From Pirellulales bacterium (GTDB lineage: Bacteria; Planctomycetota; Planctomycetia; Pirellulales; Lacipirellulaceae), in contig JANQOF010000029.1 in assembly GCA_028279215.1 (NCBI GenBank), forward strand, positions 21,226-85,225: a stretch of 64,000 nucleotides of DNA. Direction: 5' to 3'. How positions within the stretch are numbered: position 1 is the first letter of the stretch; each line of letters starts with the position of its first letter. The notes under the pieces were generated by a model. That model saw only the letters and a program-made list of their open reading frames with translations, was not told the origin of the DNA and ran no database searches. The position numbers were made by a program, and so were the translations under genes. Shown one piece after another: positions 44,618 to 54,161 of the stretch.

Positions 44618-44771
44618 CAGTCGCGATCCTCAGGGCGAAGAGTCAATCGCACAATGCCTGCGAATATGGTCCTTGCCGCTCGATTCCGCAATCCGCGTTC
44701 TGCATTCCTCATCCGAGCGCACTTTTGGTATCATGCGGCGGAAACGCCAACCACCGCTCACGTCATATCTT

Positions 44772-45839
44772 ATGCCCCGCGAAACGATCCTATCTGCCGA
44801 CGATCACTGGCCGAACGACGAACCAGAACGCGACGACATCAAGCCGACGGACGATGCTTCGACGGAGGAGGACGTCGCCCTGCGACCGCGGCACATGCGC
44901 GAAATGGTAGGCCAGCGGCAGGTTGCTGAGCGGCTGCGGATTGCGGTCGATGCCGCGGCGAAGCGCGGCGAACCGCTGGGACATATTTTGCTCGATGGTC
45001 CGCCTGGGCTGGGAAAGACCACGTTCGCCACTTGCATACCTCGCGATTTGGGAGTGAGCCTGCAAATCGCGAGCGGCGCGGCCCTCGCCGCACCAAAGGA
45101 TCTGCTGCCCTATTTGACCAACGCCGAGCAGGGGTCGGTGCTGTTCGTCGACGAGATTCATCGCCTTCCCAAAGCAGTGGAAGAATTCATGTACCCGGCG
45201 ATGGAAGACTTTCGGATCGACATCACGTTAGGCGAAGGTGTGAATGCGCGTACGGTGAACATGAATCTGCGTCCGTTCACGCTCATTGGCGCCACCACGC
45301 GTACCGGGCTGCTATCGGCACCGTTACGCGATCGATTTCAAATCCGGGAGCACCTCGACTTTTACTCGCTCGACGAGTTGATGGAAATTGTCCGCCGGAA
45401 CGCAGCCAAGCTCCGTACGGAACTGGACGACGACGCCGCCCACCAGATCGCCCGCGCAAGTCGCGGCACCCCGCGTATCGCTAACAACCGCTTGCGTTGG
45501 GTTCGCGATTACGCCACGAGCCGCGCCAACAGCGAGATGAACGGCAAGGTCGCTGGTGCCGCGCTCGAGATGCTCGGCGTCGACCACTTGGGGCTCGACC
45601 CACAAGATCGCAAGTACCTAGAAACCATCCTGCGGGTGTTTCACGGCGGTCCGGTGGGCGTGGAAGCGGTCGCCCACACGCTTAATACGGCTCCCGACAC
45701 ACTTACCGACGAAGTAGAACCGTTTTTGCTCCGATCGGAACTTGTCGTCCGCACGCCCCGTGGACGCAAGCTCACGACGAAGGGCTACGAGCATCTGGGG
45801 GAAACTCCGCCCGATGAATCTCCACGTGTAGCAGGGTAG
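44772..45839 (+). CDS. ruvB: Holliday junction helicase RuvB
   Basis: RuvB is the AAA motor that drives branch migration with RuvA. Walker A GPPGLGKTT is near residue 78, Walker B LFVDEIHRLP follows, and FTLIGATTRTGLLSAPLRDRF carries sensor-1 and the arginine finger. The C-terminal winged-helix GGPVGVEAVAHTL is also present. I start at ATG 44772 (MPRETILSADDHW) rather than longer frames. At 355 residues it is normal. It is on the plus strand, about 7 kb from ruvA and ruvC. Confidence 0.93.
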   Translation: MPRETILSADDHWPNDEPERDDIKPTDDASTEEDVALRPRHMREMVGQRQVAERLRIAVDAAAKRGEPLGHILLDGPPGLGKTTFATCIPRDLGVSLQIASGAALAAPKDLLPYLTNAEQGSVLFVDEIHRLPKAVEEFMYPAMEDFRIDITLGEGVNARTVNMNLRPFTLIGATTRTGLLSAPLRDRFQIREHLDFYSLDELMEIVRRNAAKLRTELDDDAAHQIARASRGTPRIANNRLRWVRDYATSRANSEMNGKVAGAALEMLGVDHLGLDPQDRKYLETILRVFHGGPVGVEAVAHTLNTAPDTLTDEVEPFLLRSELVVRTPRGRKLTTKGYEHLGETPPDESPRVAG

Positions 45840-45868
45840 CCCGCGTCGCTGACCGCGACCACGCGAGC

Positions 45869-46354
45869 TTAATCGAGCGTTTTGATCCAGAAGGCCATCG
45901 TTTCGGGCGGCGACCATTCGGAAGGGCCGGCGAAGCCGAACTTTCCGTACAGGTGTCTGGCAGAATGATTGTCAGCCCGCACTTCGAGCGTCAGGGCACA
46001 ACAATCGTTTTGCCGCGCGAATTCTTCCACGGCCGTAAGCAGCTTCCAGCCGATGCCGCGACCTCTTTGGTCCTGCAATACGCCCACGTCGTGGATGTTG
46101 ATCCGCGGCCGCGCCGCAAAGGTACTAAAGTTCCAAAGCGCGGTCAGTACACCGACTGGTCGCTCGCCCATCCACGCGAGCCACCCCAACGCACCGGCGT
46201 CGCTTGCGAGCCGTGATGCGAGCTTGTCTTGCACGGCGGGGGCAAGCGGCTTGCCACCACCCATCGGATCGCGGGCGTAAGCGTCGATCATGGCGACCAT
46301 CGCCGCCACGTTGGCCTGATTCGTGAAGTTAACTTGTCTTACCGTTGCACCCAT
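45869..46354 (-). CDS. GNAT-family acetyltransferase
   Basis: The acetyl-CoA site is in VGVLQDQRGRGIGWKLLTAVEEFA (the Q/RxxGxG/A loop), followed by CCALTLEVRADNHSARHLYGKFGF, typical of the last strands of the GNAT fold. I start at ATG 46354 (MGATVRQVNF) because the longer frame enters the promoter of the ribosomal protein gene. The substrate is unknown. It runs convergent to ruvB and divergent from rpmF. Confidence 0.8.
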   Translation of the reverse strand: MGATVRQVNFTNQANVAAMVAMIDAYARDPMGGGKPLAPAVQDKLASRLASDAGALGWLAWMGERPVGVLTALWNFSTFAARPRINIHDVGVLQDQRGRGIGWKLLTAVEEFARQNDCCALTLEVRADNHSARHLYGKFGFAGPSEWSPPETMAFWIKTLD

Positions 46355-46383
46355 TTGCTCGCCTAGCAGTCCTTTACAGGCCA

Positions 46384-46413
46384 TTGACAATCGTCTGTTT
46401 TGTACGGTATTCT
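46384..46413 (+). promoter_or_regulatory. Promoter of the rpmF-fab cluster
   Basis: TTGACA (46384-46389) and TATTCT (46408-46413) are 18 nt apart, about 57 nt upstream of the rpmF ATG. The -35 is a perfect consensus match. Confidence 0.6.
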
Positions 46414-46469
46414 CCTCGGTTTCCCCAGAGCTTCCTAGCCCACGCAAGATACCGTTACGAGGTCTGCCG

Positions 46470-46655
46470 ATGGCCGTCCCCAAGCGTAAACACTCCAATT
46501 CACGGTCCGGCAAGCGTCGTTCACACGATCAACTCAAGGGCAAGCAGCTGCATCTGTGCCCCAAGTGTGGTGATCCGATTCCCAGTCACGTTGTGTGCCC
46601 CAACAAAAACTGCGGCTACTATATGGGTCGGGTGATGGTTGAGGCAACTTCCTAG
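46470..46655 (+). CDS. rpmF: 50S ribosomal protein L32
   Basis: L32 is a small protein of the large ribosomal subunit. MAVPKRKHSNSRSGKRR is the conserved opening, and CPKC with CPNKNC forms the zinc ribbon. The 61-residue length is normal. The internal ATG at 46470 is preferred to a longer frame because it carries the conserved N-terminus and has GAGGT upstream. It heads the fatty-acid cluster, an arrangement known in many bacteria. Confidence 0.93.
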   Translation: MAVPKRKHSNSRSGKRRSHDQLKGKQLHLCPKCGDPIPSHVVCPNKNCGYYMGRVMVEATS

Positions 46656-46697
46656 CATCTTGCGATTCCGGCTGCGGTTCTAAGAAGGAGCTGAGCG

Positions 46698-47612
46698 GTG
46701 GCGGGCAAAACAGCATTTTTGTTCCCCGGACAGGGTGCACAATCGGTCGGCATGGCCGTTGAGTTGTGCGACCAATTCCCGGCAGCACGTGAGCGTTTCG
46801 CTCAGGCCAGCGAGCAACTTGGGTACGACTTGCTGGAGTTGTGTGCCAACGGCCCCGCCGAGCAACTCGACTCCACCGCCCACAGCCAGCCAGCTATCTA
46901 CGTGGCAAGCTTGGCAGCAATGGAGCGGCTGGACGCCGAGAATCCCGATGTGGTCGACTCGTGCATTGTGACCGCCGGTCTGAGCCTCGGCGAGTACACA
47001 GCACTTACGTTCGCCGGAGCGCTCTCGTTTTCCGAAGGCCTGCGAGTCGTTGCCGAACGTGGCGCGGCGATGCAAGATGCTTCGGAAGCAACTCCCAGCG
47101 GCATGGTGAGCATCCTGGGCATGGCCTTGGCCGACATCGAAGCTATTTGCAAAGAGGCCGCCCAAGGCGAAGTACTCAATGTGGCCAATCACTTGTGTCC
47201 CGGCAACATCGTGGTGTCTGGAACCACTACCGCGTGCGAACGAGCTGCCGAGTTGGCCGAGAACAGCGGCGCGATGCGCGTGATTCCATTGGCCGTAGCG
47301 GGCGCATTCCATACTTCACTCATGCAGTCGGCAGTCAAACGCCTGGAAGCTGCGCTGGAGTCGGTTGACCTTCGTCCGCCACGAATTCCGGTGATTTCGA
47401 ACGTCGACGCTCAACCGCACGACGACCCAATTGAGATCCGGCGGTTGCTAGGCGAACAAGTCGTCAACGCCGTGTGCTGGGAAGACTCAATGCGGCTGAT
47501 GCTGAGCGATTACTCCGTCGCAACCTGTTTCGAAGTCGGACCAGGGCGCGTCCTCCGAGGTTTGCTCAAACGAATCGACCGGAAGATGCCGTGTGAGAAC
47601 GTCGAGGCCTAG
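46698..47612 (+). CDS. fabD: Malonyl-CoA:ACP transacylase FabD
   Basis: FabD loads malonyl groups onto ACP. AFLFPGQGAQSVGM is the opening loop, GLSLGEYTAL holds the catalytic Ser, and AGAFHTSLM carries the active-site His. The length of 304 residues is normal. The GTG start at 46698 lies 42 nt after rpmF. It is followed by fabG in the same direction with a 93-nt gap. Confidence 0.93.
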   Translation: MAGKTAFLFPGQGAQSVGMAVELCDQFPAARERFAQASEQLGYDLLELCANGPAEQLDSTAHSQPAIYVASLAAMERLDAENPDVVDSCIVTAGLSLGEYTALTFAGALSFSEGLRVVAERGAAMQDASEATPSGMVSILGMALADIEAICKEAAQGEVLNVANHLCPGNIVVSGTTTACERAAELAENSGAMRVIPLAVAGAFHTSLMQSAVKRLEAALESVDLRPPRIPVISNVDAQPHDDPIEIRRLLGEQVVNAVCWEDSMRLMLSDYSVATCFEVGPGRVLRGLLKRIDRKMPCENVEA

Positions 47613-47705
47613 TACATTTTTGCTTTTCGCTTCGTGAAAAGGCGTTGAGCAAGACACTCGTTCGCGAAGCGAACGGCGATTACCTACAACCGCGAGTCAC
47701 AATCC

Positions 47706-48467
47706 ATGCCTTCCATCTCAGTCGACTTAGCTGGGCAAACCGCGCTCGTCACGGGTGCTTCGCAAGGTATCGGCAAGGCAATTGCACTGGCGTTGGGCTC
47801 TAGCGGCGCGAAGGTTGCCTGCCTAGCTCGAAACACCGAGAAGTTGGAAGCGACAGCTAGTGAGATTCGATCGGCTGGCGGCGAGGCAATGGTCGTAGCG
47901 GCCGATGCCATCGACAGCGAAGCAGCCCAAACAGCCGTAGACAAGCTGGTTGCCGAGTGGGGACAGTTGGACATTCTGGTGAATAATGCCGGCATCACTC
48001 GCGATACGCTGTTGCCGCGGATGACCGACGAAGATTGGGACGCGGTGATAGCAACCAATCTGCGAAGCGTATTCGTCTACACGCGCGCTGGAGCTAGTGC
48101 GATGATGCGCACCAAGCGCGGACGGATTATCAACATCTCCAGCGTGTCGGGACTCATGGGCAATCCAGGGCAGGCCAATTATTCCGCCTCGAAGGCGGGG
48201 ATTATTGGCTTCACTCAAACGGTTGCCCGCGAGCTTGGCAGCAAGCGTCGACAGATTACGGTCAACGCAATTTGCCCCGGGTTTATTGCCTCAGACATGA
48301 CCGAAGCGCTCGGACCGGCATTGGAACAGATGGTCAAAGAGAAGATACCGCTGGGGCGACTCGGACAAGCTGCAGAGATCGCCGATGCGGTGCTCTATTT
48401 GGCGAGCGACTCGGGTGCCTACATAACAGGGCAAGTCTTGACGCTTGATGGAGGCCTAACCGCCTAA
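47706..48467 (+). CDS. fabG: 3-oxoacyl-ACP reductase FabG
   Basis: FabG reduces beta-ketoacyl-ACP with NADPH. TGASQGIGKAIALALGS is the nucleotide-binding loop, NNAGITRD follows, and ISSVSGLMGNPGQANYSASKAG carries the catalytic Ser, Tyr and Lys. The end GQVLTLDGGLTA is typical. At 253 residues it is normal. It sits third in the cluster, 232 nt ahead of acpP. Confidence 0.94.
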   Translation: MPSISVDLAGQTALVTGASQGIGKAIALALGSSGAKVACLARNTEKLEATASEIRSAGGEAMVVAADAIDSEAAQTAVDKLVAEWGQLDILVNNAGITRDTLLPRMTDEDWDAVIATNLRSVFVYTRAGASAMMRTKRGRIINISSVSGLMGNPGQANYSASKAGIIGFTQTVARELGSKRRQITVNAICPGFIASDMTEALGPALEQMVKEKIPLGRLGQAAEIADAVLYLASDSGAYITGQVLTLDGGLTA

Positions 48468-48699
48468 TGCGTCGGAAGTTACGCATCGCCTCGCGACCAT
48501 AGAACACGGGTAGACAGTGGTGGTGAAACCCGTTATATCTTGACCACGCTTGTGCAAACGCTCTATCTTGAGGAGCTACACACAAACGCCAACCGAGTAA
48601 CCTACCGAGGCCGGAATCGCCCGGGAATGGTGCCGCGGCGGACCGGCACTTCGAACCTCGCCTTCGACATCAATTAGCGGACATTTAGGAGGACCTGAC

Positions 48700-48939
48700 G
48701 TGGCCTCAGTTTTGGAGCGCGTTGCCGACATCGTCGCCGAGCAGCTAGGCGTCGACAAGGACAAAATTACCCCAGAAACTTCCTTCGTCAACGACCTTGG
48801 CGCCGATTCGCTCGATACGGTCGAGTTGGTGATGGAATTGGAAGAAGAATTCGACATCAACATTCCAGACGATGCGGCGGAGAAGATTCAGACCGTCGGG
48901 CAGGCGGTGGAGTACATCGAGGCGAACAGCAGCAGCTAA
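48700..48939 (+). CDS. acpP: Acyl carrier protein
   Basis: ACP carries growing acyl chains on a phosphopantetheine group. [18 protein letters not shown] holds the modified Ser in DSL. The GTG start is preceded by AGGAGG, a strong Shine-Dalgarno site, which fits the high expression expected. The product has 79 residues. A strong terminator follows at 49004, so acpP may be made in excess over the downstream fabF. Confidence 0.95.
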   Translation: MASVLERVADIVAEQLGVDKDKITPETSFVNDLGADSLDTVELVMELEEEFDINIPDDAAEKIQTVGQAVEYIEANSSS

Positions 48940-49003
48940 TCGCCGTCGACGGCGACCTACTCCCCGCGGCAAGCAACTTGTCGCGGTGTGCGAATCACCT
49001 CGC

Positions 49004-49034
49004 GGCGCACGCTCAACCGACGTGCGCCTTTTTT
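49004..49034 (+). terminator. Rho-independent terminator after acpP
   Basis: GGCGCACG (49004-49011) pairs with CGTGCGCC (49021-49028) and six T follow. It lies between acpP and fabF, which are otherwise clustered. Confidence 0.85.
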
Positions 49035-49155
49035 GTTAGGTGCTTCGTCAGCCACAGCACGCGATCCCAGGTCATGCATCGATCGTTGACGACTTGACCC
49101 CACACATCATCCGACGCCAGGGCGTTTGGATTACCTCCCCGAAAGCGATAGGACG

Positions 49156-50391
49156 ATGAAACGGCGCGTAGTAGTAACGGGAATGGGAACGGTAACGGCG
49201 CTCAGCCTCAAGGTGGGCGAACTGTGGGAGAAGATACTCGCAGGCGAGAGCGGGATTCACGACCTGAAAGCCTTCGACACCACGAAGCACAAGGTGAAGT
49301 TCGGTGGCGATATCCACGACTGGAATCCCGATGGCTACATCGATCGCAAGGAACTGAAACGGCTCGACCTCTTCACCCAGTTCGCGCTGGTTTGCGCGGT
49401 AGACGCAGTGAACGATTCGGGCATCGACTTTTCCAAGGAAGACCTATTCCGCTGTGGCGTAATCGTCGGTTCCGGTGTAGGTGGCCTCAATGAAATCGAA
49501 GACCAGATGGGTCGGCTTATCCTTAAAGGGCCTGACAAGGTATCGGCGTTTACCATTCCCAAACTGATGGTCAACGCAGCTTCGGGGCACGTTTCGATTC
49601 GGTATGGTCTTCGGGGAATCAATTTCGCCGTCGCCACTGCATGCGCCAGCGCCACCAATGCGATGGGCTCAGCGTTCCAATCCATTCGATCGGGCGAGAC
49701 TGACGTCGTCATCACCGGTGGCACTGAAGCAGCTTGTACGCCTATGGGATTGGCCAGCTTCGCCAACATGAGGGCCCTAAGCGAGCGGCACGACGACCCG
49801 CAAGGCGCCAGTCGCCCCTTCGACGCCGACCGCGATGGATTCGTCCTTGCCGAGGGTGCGGGCCTGTTGGTGTTCGAGGAGTACGAGCACGCCAAGGCCC
49901 GTGGTGCAAACATCCACGCCGAAATACTCGGCTACGGTGCAAGCGCCGACGGGGGACACATCACTCAGCCCGATCCCGAAGGCACCGGTGCCGGGCGTGC
50001 CATGAGCGAGGCGCTCACGGATGCGGGAATCAGCGGCGACCAGGTTGACTACATCAACGCGCACGGCACGAGTACGCCGCTTGGAGATAAGGCGGAAACG
50101 ATCGCCATCAAGAACGTATATGGCGATCACGCCTACAAGCTAAGCGTTTCTAGCACCAAAAGCCACTTGGGCCACCTGCTGGGCGCAAGTGGCGGAGTGG
50201 AACTCATCCTTAGCATCTTAGCGCTAGAGCACAACGTCTGCCCGCCAACAATCAATCTCCAAACGCCCGATCCCGCATGCGATCTTGACTACACGCCCAA
50301 CGAACCCAAAGAGAAGCAGATAAACGTCGTGATGAGCAATAGCTTCGGGTTCGGCGGTCACAATGCCAGCATCGTGGCAGGGCGGATCTGA
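49156..50391 (+). CDS. fabF: Beta-ketoacyl-ACP synthase II FabF
   Basis: FabF condenses malonyl-ACP with acyl-ACP. The catalytic Cys is at residue 163 in VATACASATN, one His in NAHGTSTPLGD and the other in KSHLGHLLGASG. The opening KRRVVVTGMGTVTAL is canonical. I start at ATG 49156 with AGGACG upstream rather than at an ATG 30 nt earlier. At 411 residues it is normal. It serves as the active reference for the altered homologue at 55806. Confidence 0.94.
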   Translation: MKRRVVVTGMGTVTALSLKVGELWEKILAGESGIHDLKAFDTTKHKVKFGGDIHDWNPDGYIDRKELKRLDLFTQFALVCAVDAVNDSGIDFSKEDLFRCGVIVGSGVGGLNEIEDQMGRLILKGPDKVSAFTIPKLMVNAASGHVSIRYGLRGINFAVATACASATNAMGSAFQSIRSGETDVVITGGTEAACTPMGLASFANMRALSERHDDPQGASRPFDADRDGFVLAEGAGLLVFEEYEHAKARGANIHAEILGYGASADGGHITQPDPEGTGAGRAMSEALTDAGISGDQVDYINAHGTSTPLGDKAETIAIKNVYGDHAYKLSVSSTKSHLGHLLGASGGVELILSILALEHNVCPPTINLQTPDPACDLDYTPNEPKEKQINVVMSNSFGFGGHNASIVAGRI

Positions 50392-50439
50392 CGCTGGCGA
50401 CTTTGATACGCGATTCGTTGGAGCGTTGGGGCAATTGTC

Positions 50440-51666
50440 ATGGTCTGCGCCGGTCGATGTTTGCTGCTTGCTCTTATTCTTGTCGCCCAATCTGGTATCG
50501 TTGCGGCCTACACAGATCTGTTTTTCTTCGGGGACAGTCTTTCCGACATCGGCAACACGCAGGCGGCAACCAGCAGCACGATCTTTTTTGTATATCCAGG
50601 ATCACACTACTACGAGGGAAGATTTTCCAACGGCCCCGTTTATGCTGAGTTGCTGTCGCAACAAATGGGAATGGGGACGCTTACTCGAAGCTCCGCCGGT
50701 GGCAATAACTTCGCCTATGGCGGCGCGAAGACTCTTGGCACATCGGGGATTACGGGTTCGTTCATCAACGATCTTGGCGAGCAGGTCGACGACTACACGA
50801 GTACCCGTGACGCGGACGCAGGCGCATTGTATATCCTGTGGGCCGGCGCAAACGATCTGTTCGACGGGCAGCTAGATATGTCGATTCCAGTCGGCAACAT
50901 CACCAGCGACATCCAGCAACTGTACGACGACGGTGCGCGGCAGTTCTTGGTACTGAACCTGCCGAAGCTCGGCGCGACGCCCGCTTACAACGGCACAGCG
51001 GTGAGTCGCGCCGACTGGAACAAACGCACTCTGGCGTTCAATACAGAATTGTCCAGCGGGCTCGACTCGCTTGAGAACAGCCTGTCGCAAATCTCAATCA
51101 ACCGATTCGATGTCGAAAGCCTGTTCGACAGTGTACTTGCAAGCCCAAGCACCTATGGTCTCACGAATGCCACGATCCCGGCGGCCCCAGGTTTAGAGCC
51201 GGGTAACTTCCTCTACAACGACGACAACATCGTGGAGAATCCCGACGAGTACTTGTTTTGGGATGAAGTACATCCCACCGCGGTGATGCACTCGGCTCTT
51301 GCTGATGCCATTTACGACTTTCTGATCGCACCCGAAGTATTGGAGGGCGACTTTAACAACGACAGGGTCGTGAACATGGCCGACTACACCGTGTGGCGCG
51401 ACAACCTTGGGGCCGTCGCCGAAGCAGCGATCAACTTCGCGGGCAACGGCCAGCACGGTGTCGACGTGGCCGATTACGCCCTATGGAAAACGAGCTTTGA
51501 CGAGATGTCTTCGAGTCCAGGCCCGCAGGCGATGGCCCCAGTGCCCGAGCCTTTGGCCGCGATTCTAGCAGTATTCGCATCCTTCCTACTCATGGGCAAG
51601 CTGAAGCTTCACGCTTGTCCGCAGCAAAAGGGTGCCGCACCTTGCTGGCCGCTGCCCGGTTACTAG
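50440..51666 (+). CDS. Secreted SGNH lipase with dockerin-like repeats and PEP-CTERM tail
   Basis: After a signal peptide (LLLALILVAQSGIVAA), FFFGDSLSDIGN is the first SGNH block with the catalytic Ser, WAGANDLFDG the Asn block, and FWDEVHPTAVMHSALAD the Asp and His. A linker then contains FNNDRVVNMADYTVWRDNLG and HGVDVADYALWKTSFDEM, two dockerin-like units of the planctomycete type. The end VPEPLAAILAVFASFLLMG is a PEP-CTERM sorting tail followed by a short basic end. It is likely exported and displayed or sorted at the envelope. The lipid or ester substrate is unknown. Confidence 0.85.
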   Translation: MVCAGRCLLLALILVAQSGIVAAYTDLFFFGDSLSDIGNTQAATSSTIFFVYPGSHYYEGRFSNGPVYAELLSQQMGMGTLTRSSAGGNNFAYGGAKTLGTSGITGSFINDLGEQVDDYTSTRDADAGALYILWAGANDLFDGQLDMSIPVGNITSDIQQLYDDGARQFLVLNLPKLGATPAYNGTAVSRADWNKRTLAFNTELSSGLDSLENSLSQISINRFDVESLFDSVLASPSTYGLTNATIPAAPGLEPGNFLYNDDNIVENPDEYLFWDEVHPTAVMHSALADAIYDFLIAPEVLEGDFNNDRVVNMADYTVWRDNLGAVAEAAINFAGNGQHGVDVADYALWKTSFDEMSSSPGPQAMAPVPEPLAAILAVFASFLLMGKLKLHACPQQKGAAPCWPLPGY

Positions 51667-51892
51667 GCATTTCTCTGACAGTTCACAGTGCGACGCTAGC
51701 AAGTCCGGATTCTCCGGCCGCTGCAAACCCTCCATTCTGGTGAAGAAGTCGTGAAAAAGGGTTCCCATGGCCCCCGGAGCGCCCATTGGCACGGTGATTG
51801 CAACTCCGATCGTCTCCCTCCAACTTCAACCTTTCGCCGCGAACGAGCAGGCGGCGTGAGGTACCCGCCCCTACCTAAGCGAGTCTTTGATT

Positions 51893-52741
51893 ATGAAACG
51901 CGGTTTCCTGTTAGACATGGACGGAGTGATTTACCGCTCGAGCGAACTGATTCCTGGTGCCAGGGAGTTCATCGAGACGCTTCGCCATTGCGATATCCCA
52001 TTCATGTTCCTTACCAACAACAGTCAGCGCACCCGCCGCGACGTAGCAACTAAGCTCGAACGGATGGGCATCCCGGTGACCGAAAAACACATCTTCACTT
52101 GCGCGATGGCCACCGCTCGGTTTCTGGCTCGGCAGCAGCCGGGCGGCACGGCCTACGTGATCGGTGAAGGTGGATTACAGACCGCGCTGCACAAGAATGG
52201 CTACGCGGTGGTCGACAAGGAACCTGACTACGTGGTGGTTGGCGAAGGGCGAACGCTCTCGTTCGAGATGCTCGAAACTGCGGTGAAGATGGTGCTCGAC
52301 GGCGCAAAGTTGATTGCCACGAACCTCGACCCCAACTGCCCCACCAAAGATGGAACGCGGCCTGGTTGCGGCGCAATCGTTCGGCTAATCGAAGAAGCGA
52401 CGGGCATCAAGGCCTTCAGCGTCGGTAAGCCCAGCACCGTGATGATGCGGCAAGCCCGTAAGGAACTTGGCATGGCCACCAGCGAGACTATTATGGTGGG
52501 CGACACCATGGAAACCGACATCCTCGGCGGCGTGCAAATGGGCTATCGCACCGTGCTCGTATTGTCGGGTGGCACTAGCCGCGACGACCTTGCCAGTTAC
52601 GCCTACAAACCCGACCTGGTTGTCGATTCGGTCGCCGACTTGTGCGATACGTCGGTGCTGATCCACCAGGTGCTACCCACCAACAACCGCGAAGACGATA
52701 CGCCGCACGATATCGACGCATGGGTGAAAGCGCACGCCTAG
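51893..52741 (+). CDS. HAD-superfamily IIA phosphatase (NagD-like)
   Basis: DMDGVIY is motif I with the catalytic Asp, FLTNNS is motif II, SVGKPS supplies the Lys, and VGDTMETDILGG is motif IV with the last acids. The large cap follows the NagD pattern. These phosphatases act on sugar or nucleotide phosphates, and no substrate can be chosen. I use ATG 51893 rather than the TTG six bases upstream. The product is about 282 residues. A convergent hairpin terminator follows. Confidence 0.87.
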   Translation: MKRGFLLDMDGVIYRSSELIPGAREFIETLRHCDIPFMFLTNNSQRTRRDVATKLERMGIPVTEKHIFTCAMATARFLARQQPGGTAYVIGEGGLQTALHKNGYAVVDKEPDYVVVGEGRTLSFEMLETAVKMVLDGAKLIATNLDPNCPTKDGTRPGCGAIVRLIEEATGIKAFSVGKPSTVMMRQARKELGMATSETIMVGDTMETDILGGVQMGYRTVLVLSGGTSRDDLASYAYKPDLVVDSVADLCDTSVLIHQVLPTNNREDDTPHDIDAWVKAHA

Positions 52742-52759
52742 CATACATACCTAACGACC

Positions 52760-52792
52760 AGGGGCGAGGGCAGGGATCGTGCCCTCGCCCCT
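52760..52792. terminator. Convergent terminator hairpin between HAD and BCS1-like genes
   Basis: The 12-bp arms AGGGGCGAGGGC (52760-52771) and GCCCTCGCCCCT (52781-52792) are perfectly complementary. The stop codon of the minus-strand AAA gene overlaps the right arm. There is no T-run, so strength is uncertain, but it can serve both genes. Confidence 0.7.
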
Positions 52793-54161
52793 AGCTCATC
52801 ATGCACCGTGCTACCGCTTGGCTGTCACTAAATTCGATGGACAGAGCCAATTGAGCACAACGGTCTTGAAACTGCGCGCCGGTTTCACCCTGCCCCGCCA
52901 AAACAAGGTCACCCCACAGTTCGGGATGTTCAGGCAACACCTTTGCAGCGAGTTGCTGTCGTCCAACCGCGTCGATTGGTCGAAACTCCACCACCCGGTC
53001 GACACGGCCAGGTCGTGTCGAACGAGCACCAACCGGTAGCCCAAGCGCCGGATCGACTCGATCGATGTGGTTGGTCGTGATCACAAGCAGCAAGCCGTCG
53101 GCGCGTTGCACACCATCGAGGCAGTTCAGCAGGCAATCGAATGTAAGCCCACCTTTGTCGCCTACCGCGATATTCTCTCGACCGTGAAACACTGCGTCGA
53201 CGTCCTCCAACAACGCCATGCAAGGTACTTCGGTCAACATCTGCGACCACTCGTTCTGCAGTTCGTCGTTGTAGAGACTCGCCAAATCGAATGCGAACAC
53301 GGGCAAGTCGAGATCTTCAGCCACTGCCCGGGCGAATGCCGTCTTTCCGGTACCTGGCTCGCCATGCAACAACCAACCGCGTCGCCAAGGCAAGCCCCGT
53401 TCGCGGTGCCAGATTTCGCTCGCCTTCCACCGCTCGGCCTCGATGACTAGCGACTGCGTTTCGTCATCAAGCGAGAGACCCGCAGTTGCACTTTGGCCCA
53501 AGCGCCGTGGAGAACCAAGCTCACTGAATTCCCAACCAAGTGGTCGGAACTGCAAGCAGCCGCGGAGATCGGTATGGGAACCGCGCGGGCCGTTGGCATA
53601 CGATAGGCGTGGTCCGCCGACCCGCATCTTGCCCGCCGAGCCAAACACGTGCTTCACGTAATGACGCCCGGCCGCCTCACAGTTCTCGTGGACCTGTCGA
53701 TTGAAGAACTCGGTCGCTTCGATCACTAGCTTGTCGGGATCGAACAACCCACGAACAAAGGTCAAGCACAGGCTGCGTTGGTCGTAACTGCTGGCGTTCA
53801 CGCCGTCTTCCAATTCCATTCCGGCACGCCCGCCCGATGTTGCCCACAATGCTCGCCAGCCGCGCCAATAAATCCGACCGGCGGATGGTGTCACTTCCAT
53901 CGACACAACTTGCACGCGCCGTTTCGGTTGTACAAACAACATCCATCCAACGTACGCGCGAGGCCCCCAACTCGAAGCGATCATCTGGCTACGCAGGTAG
54001 CAGAGCATAGCCTCGGCCTGGTAGCCTTCGAGCGTCACCGACATGAGCACTCGGCTCGCCAACACCTGGTAGGCGCTGCGCACGTGCGTCCAGAACGCGG
54101 CCAGCAGCGAACCGATCGCGGCGCCAGAGGCAAACAACCATGGGGAAAACTCGGAGAACAT
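52791..54161 (-). CDS. BCS1-like membrane AAA ATPase
   Basis: BCS1 is a mitochondrial AAA protein, and bacterial relatives share its layout. Here an N-terminal helix (WLFASGAAIGSLLAAFW) is followed by a BCS1-type N domain of about 150 residues (VTLEGYQAEAMLCYL onward), and then the AAA core: Walker A HGEPGTGKTAFARAVAE, Walker B CMALLEDVD, LLNCLDGVQRADGLLLVITTNH and RPGRVDRVVEF. I start at ATG 54161 behind GGAAG. A secretin-like secreted gene runs the other way, with a 240-nt shared promoter region. Its client is unknown. Confidence 0.82.
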   Translation of the reverse strand: MFSEFSPWLFASGAAIGSLLAAFWTHVRSAYQVLASRVLMSVTLEGYQAEAMLCYLRSQMIASSWGPRAYVGWMLFVQPKRRVQVVSMEVTPSAGRIYWRGWRALWATSGGRAGMELEDGVNASSYDQRSLCLTFVRGLFDPDKLVIEATEFFNRQVHENCEAAGRHYVKHVFGSAGKMRVGGPRLSYANGPRGSHTDLRGCLQFRPLGWEFSELGSPRRLGQSATAGLSLDDETQSLVIEAERWKASEIWHRERGLPWRRGWLLHGEPGTGKTAFARAVAEDLDLPVFAFDLASLYNDELQNEWSQMLTEVPCMALLEDVDAVFHGRENIAVGDKGGLTFDCLLNCLDGVQRADGLLLVITTNHIDRVDPALGLPVGARSTRPGRVDRVVEFRPIDAVGRQQLAAKVLPEHPELWGDLVLAGQGETGAQFQDRCAQLALSIEFSDSQAVARCMMS

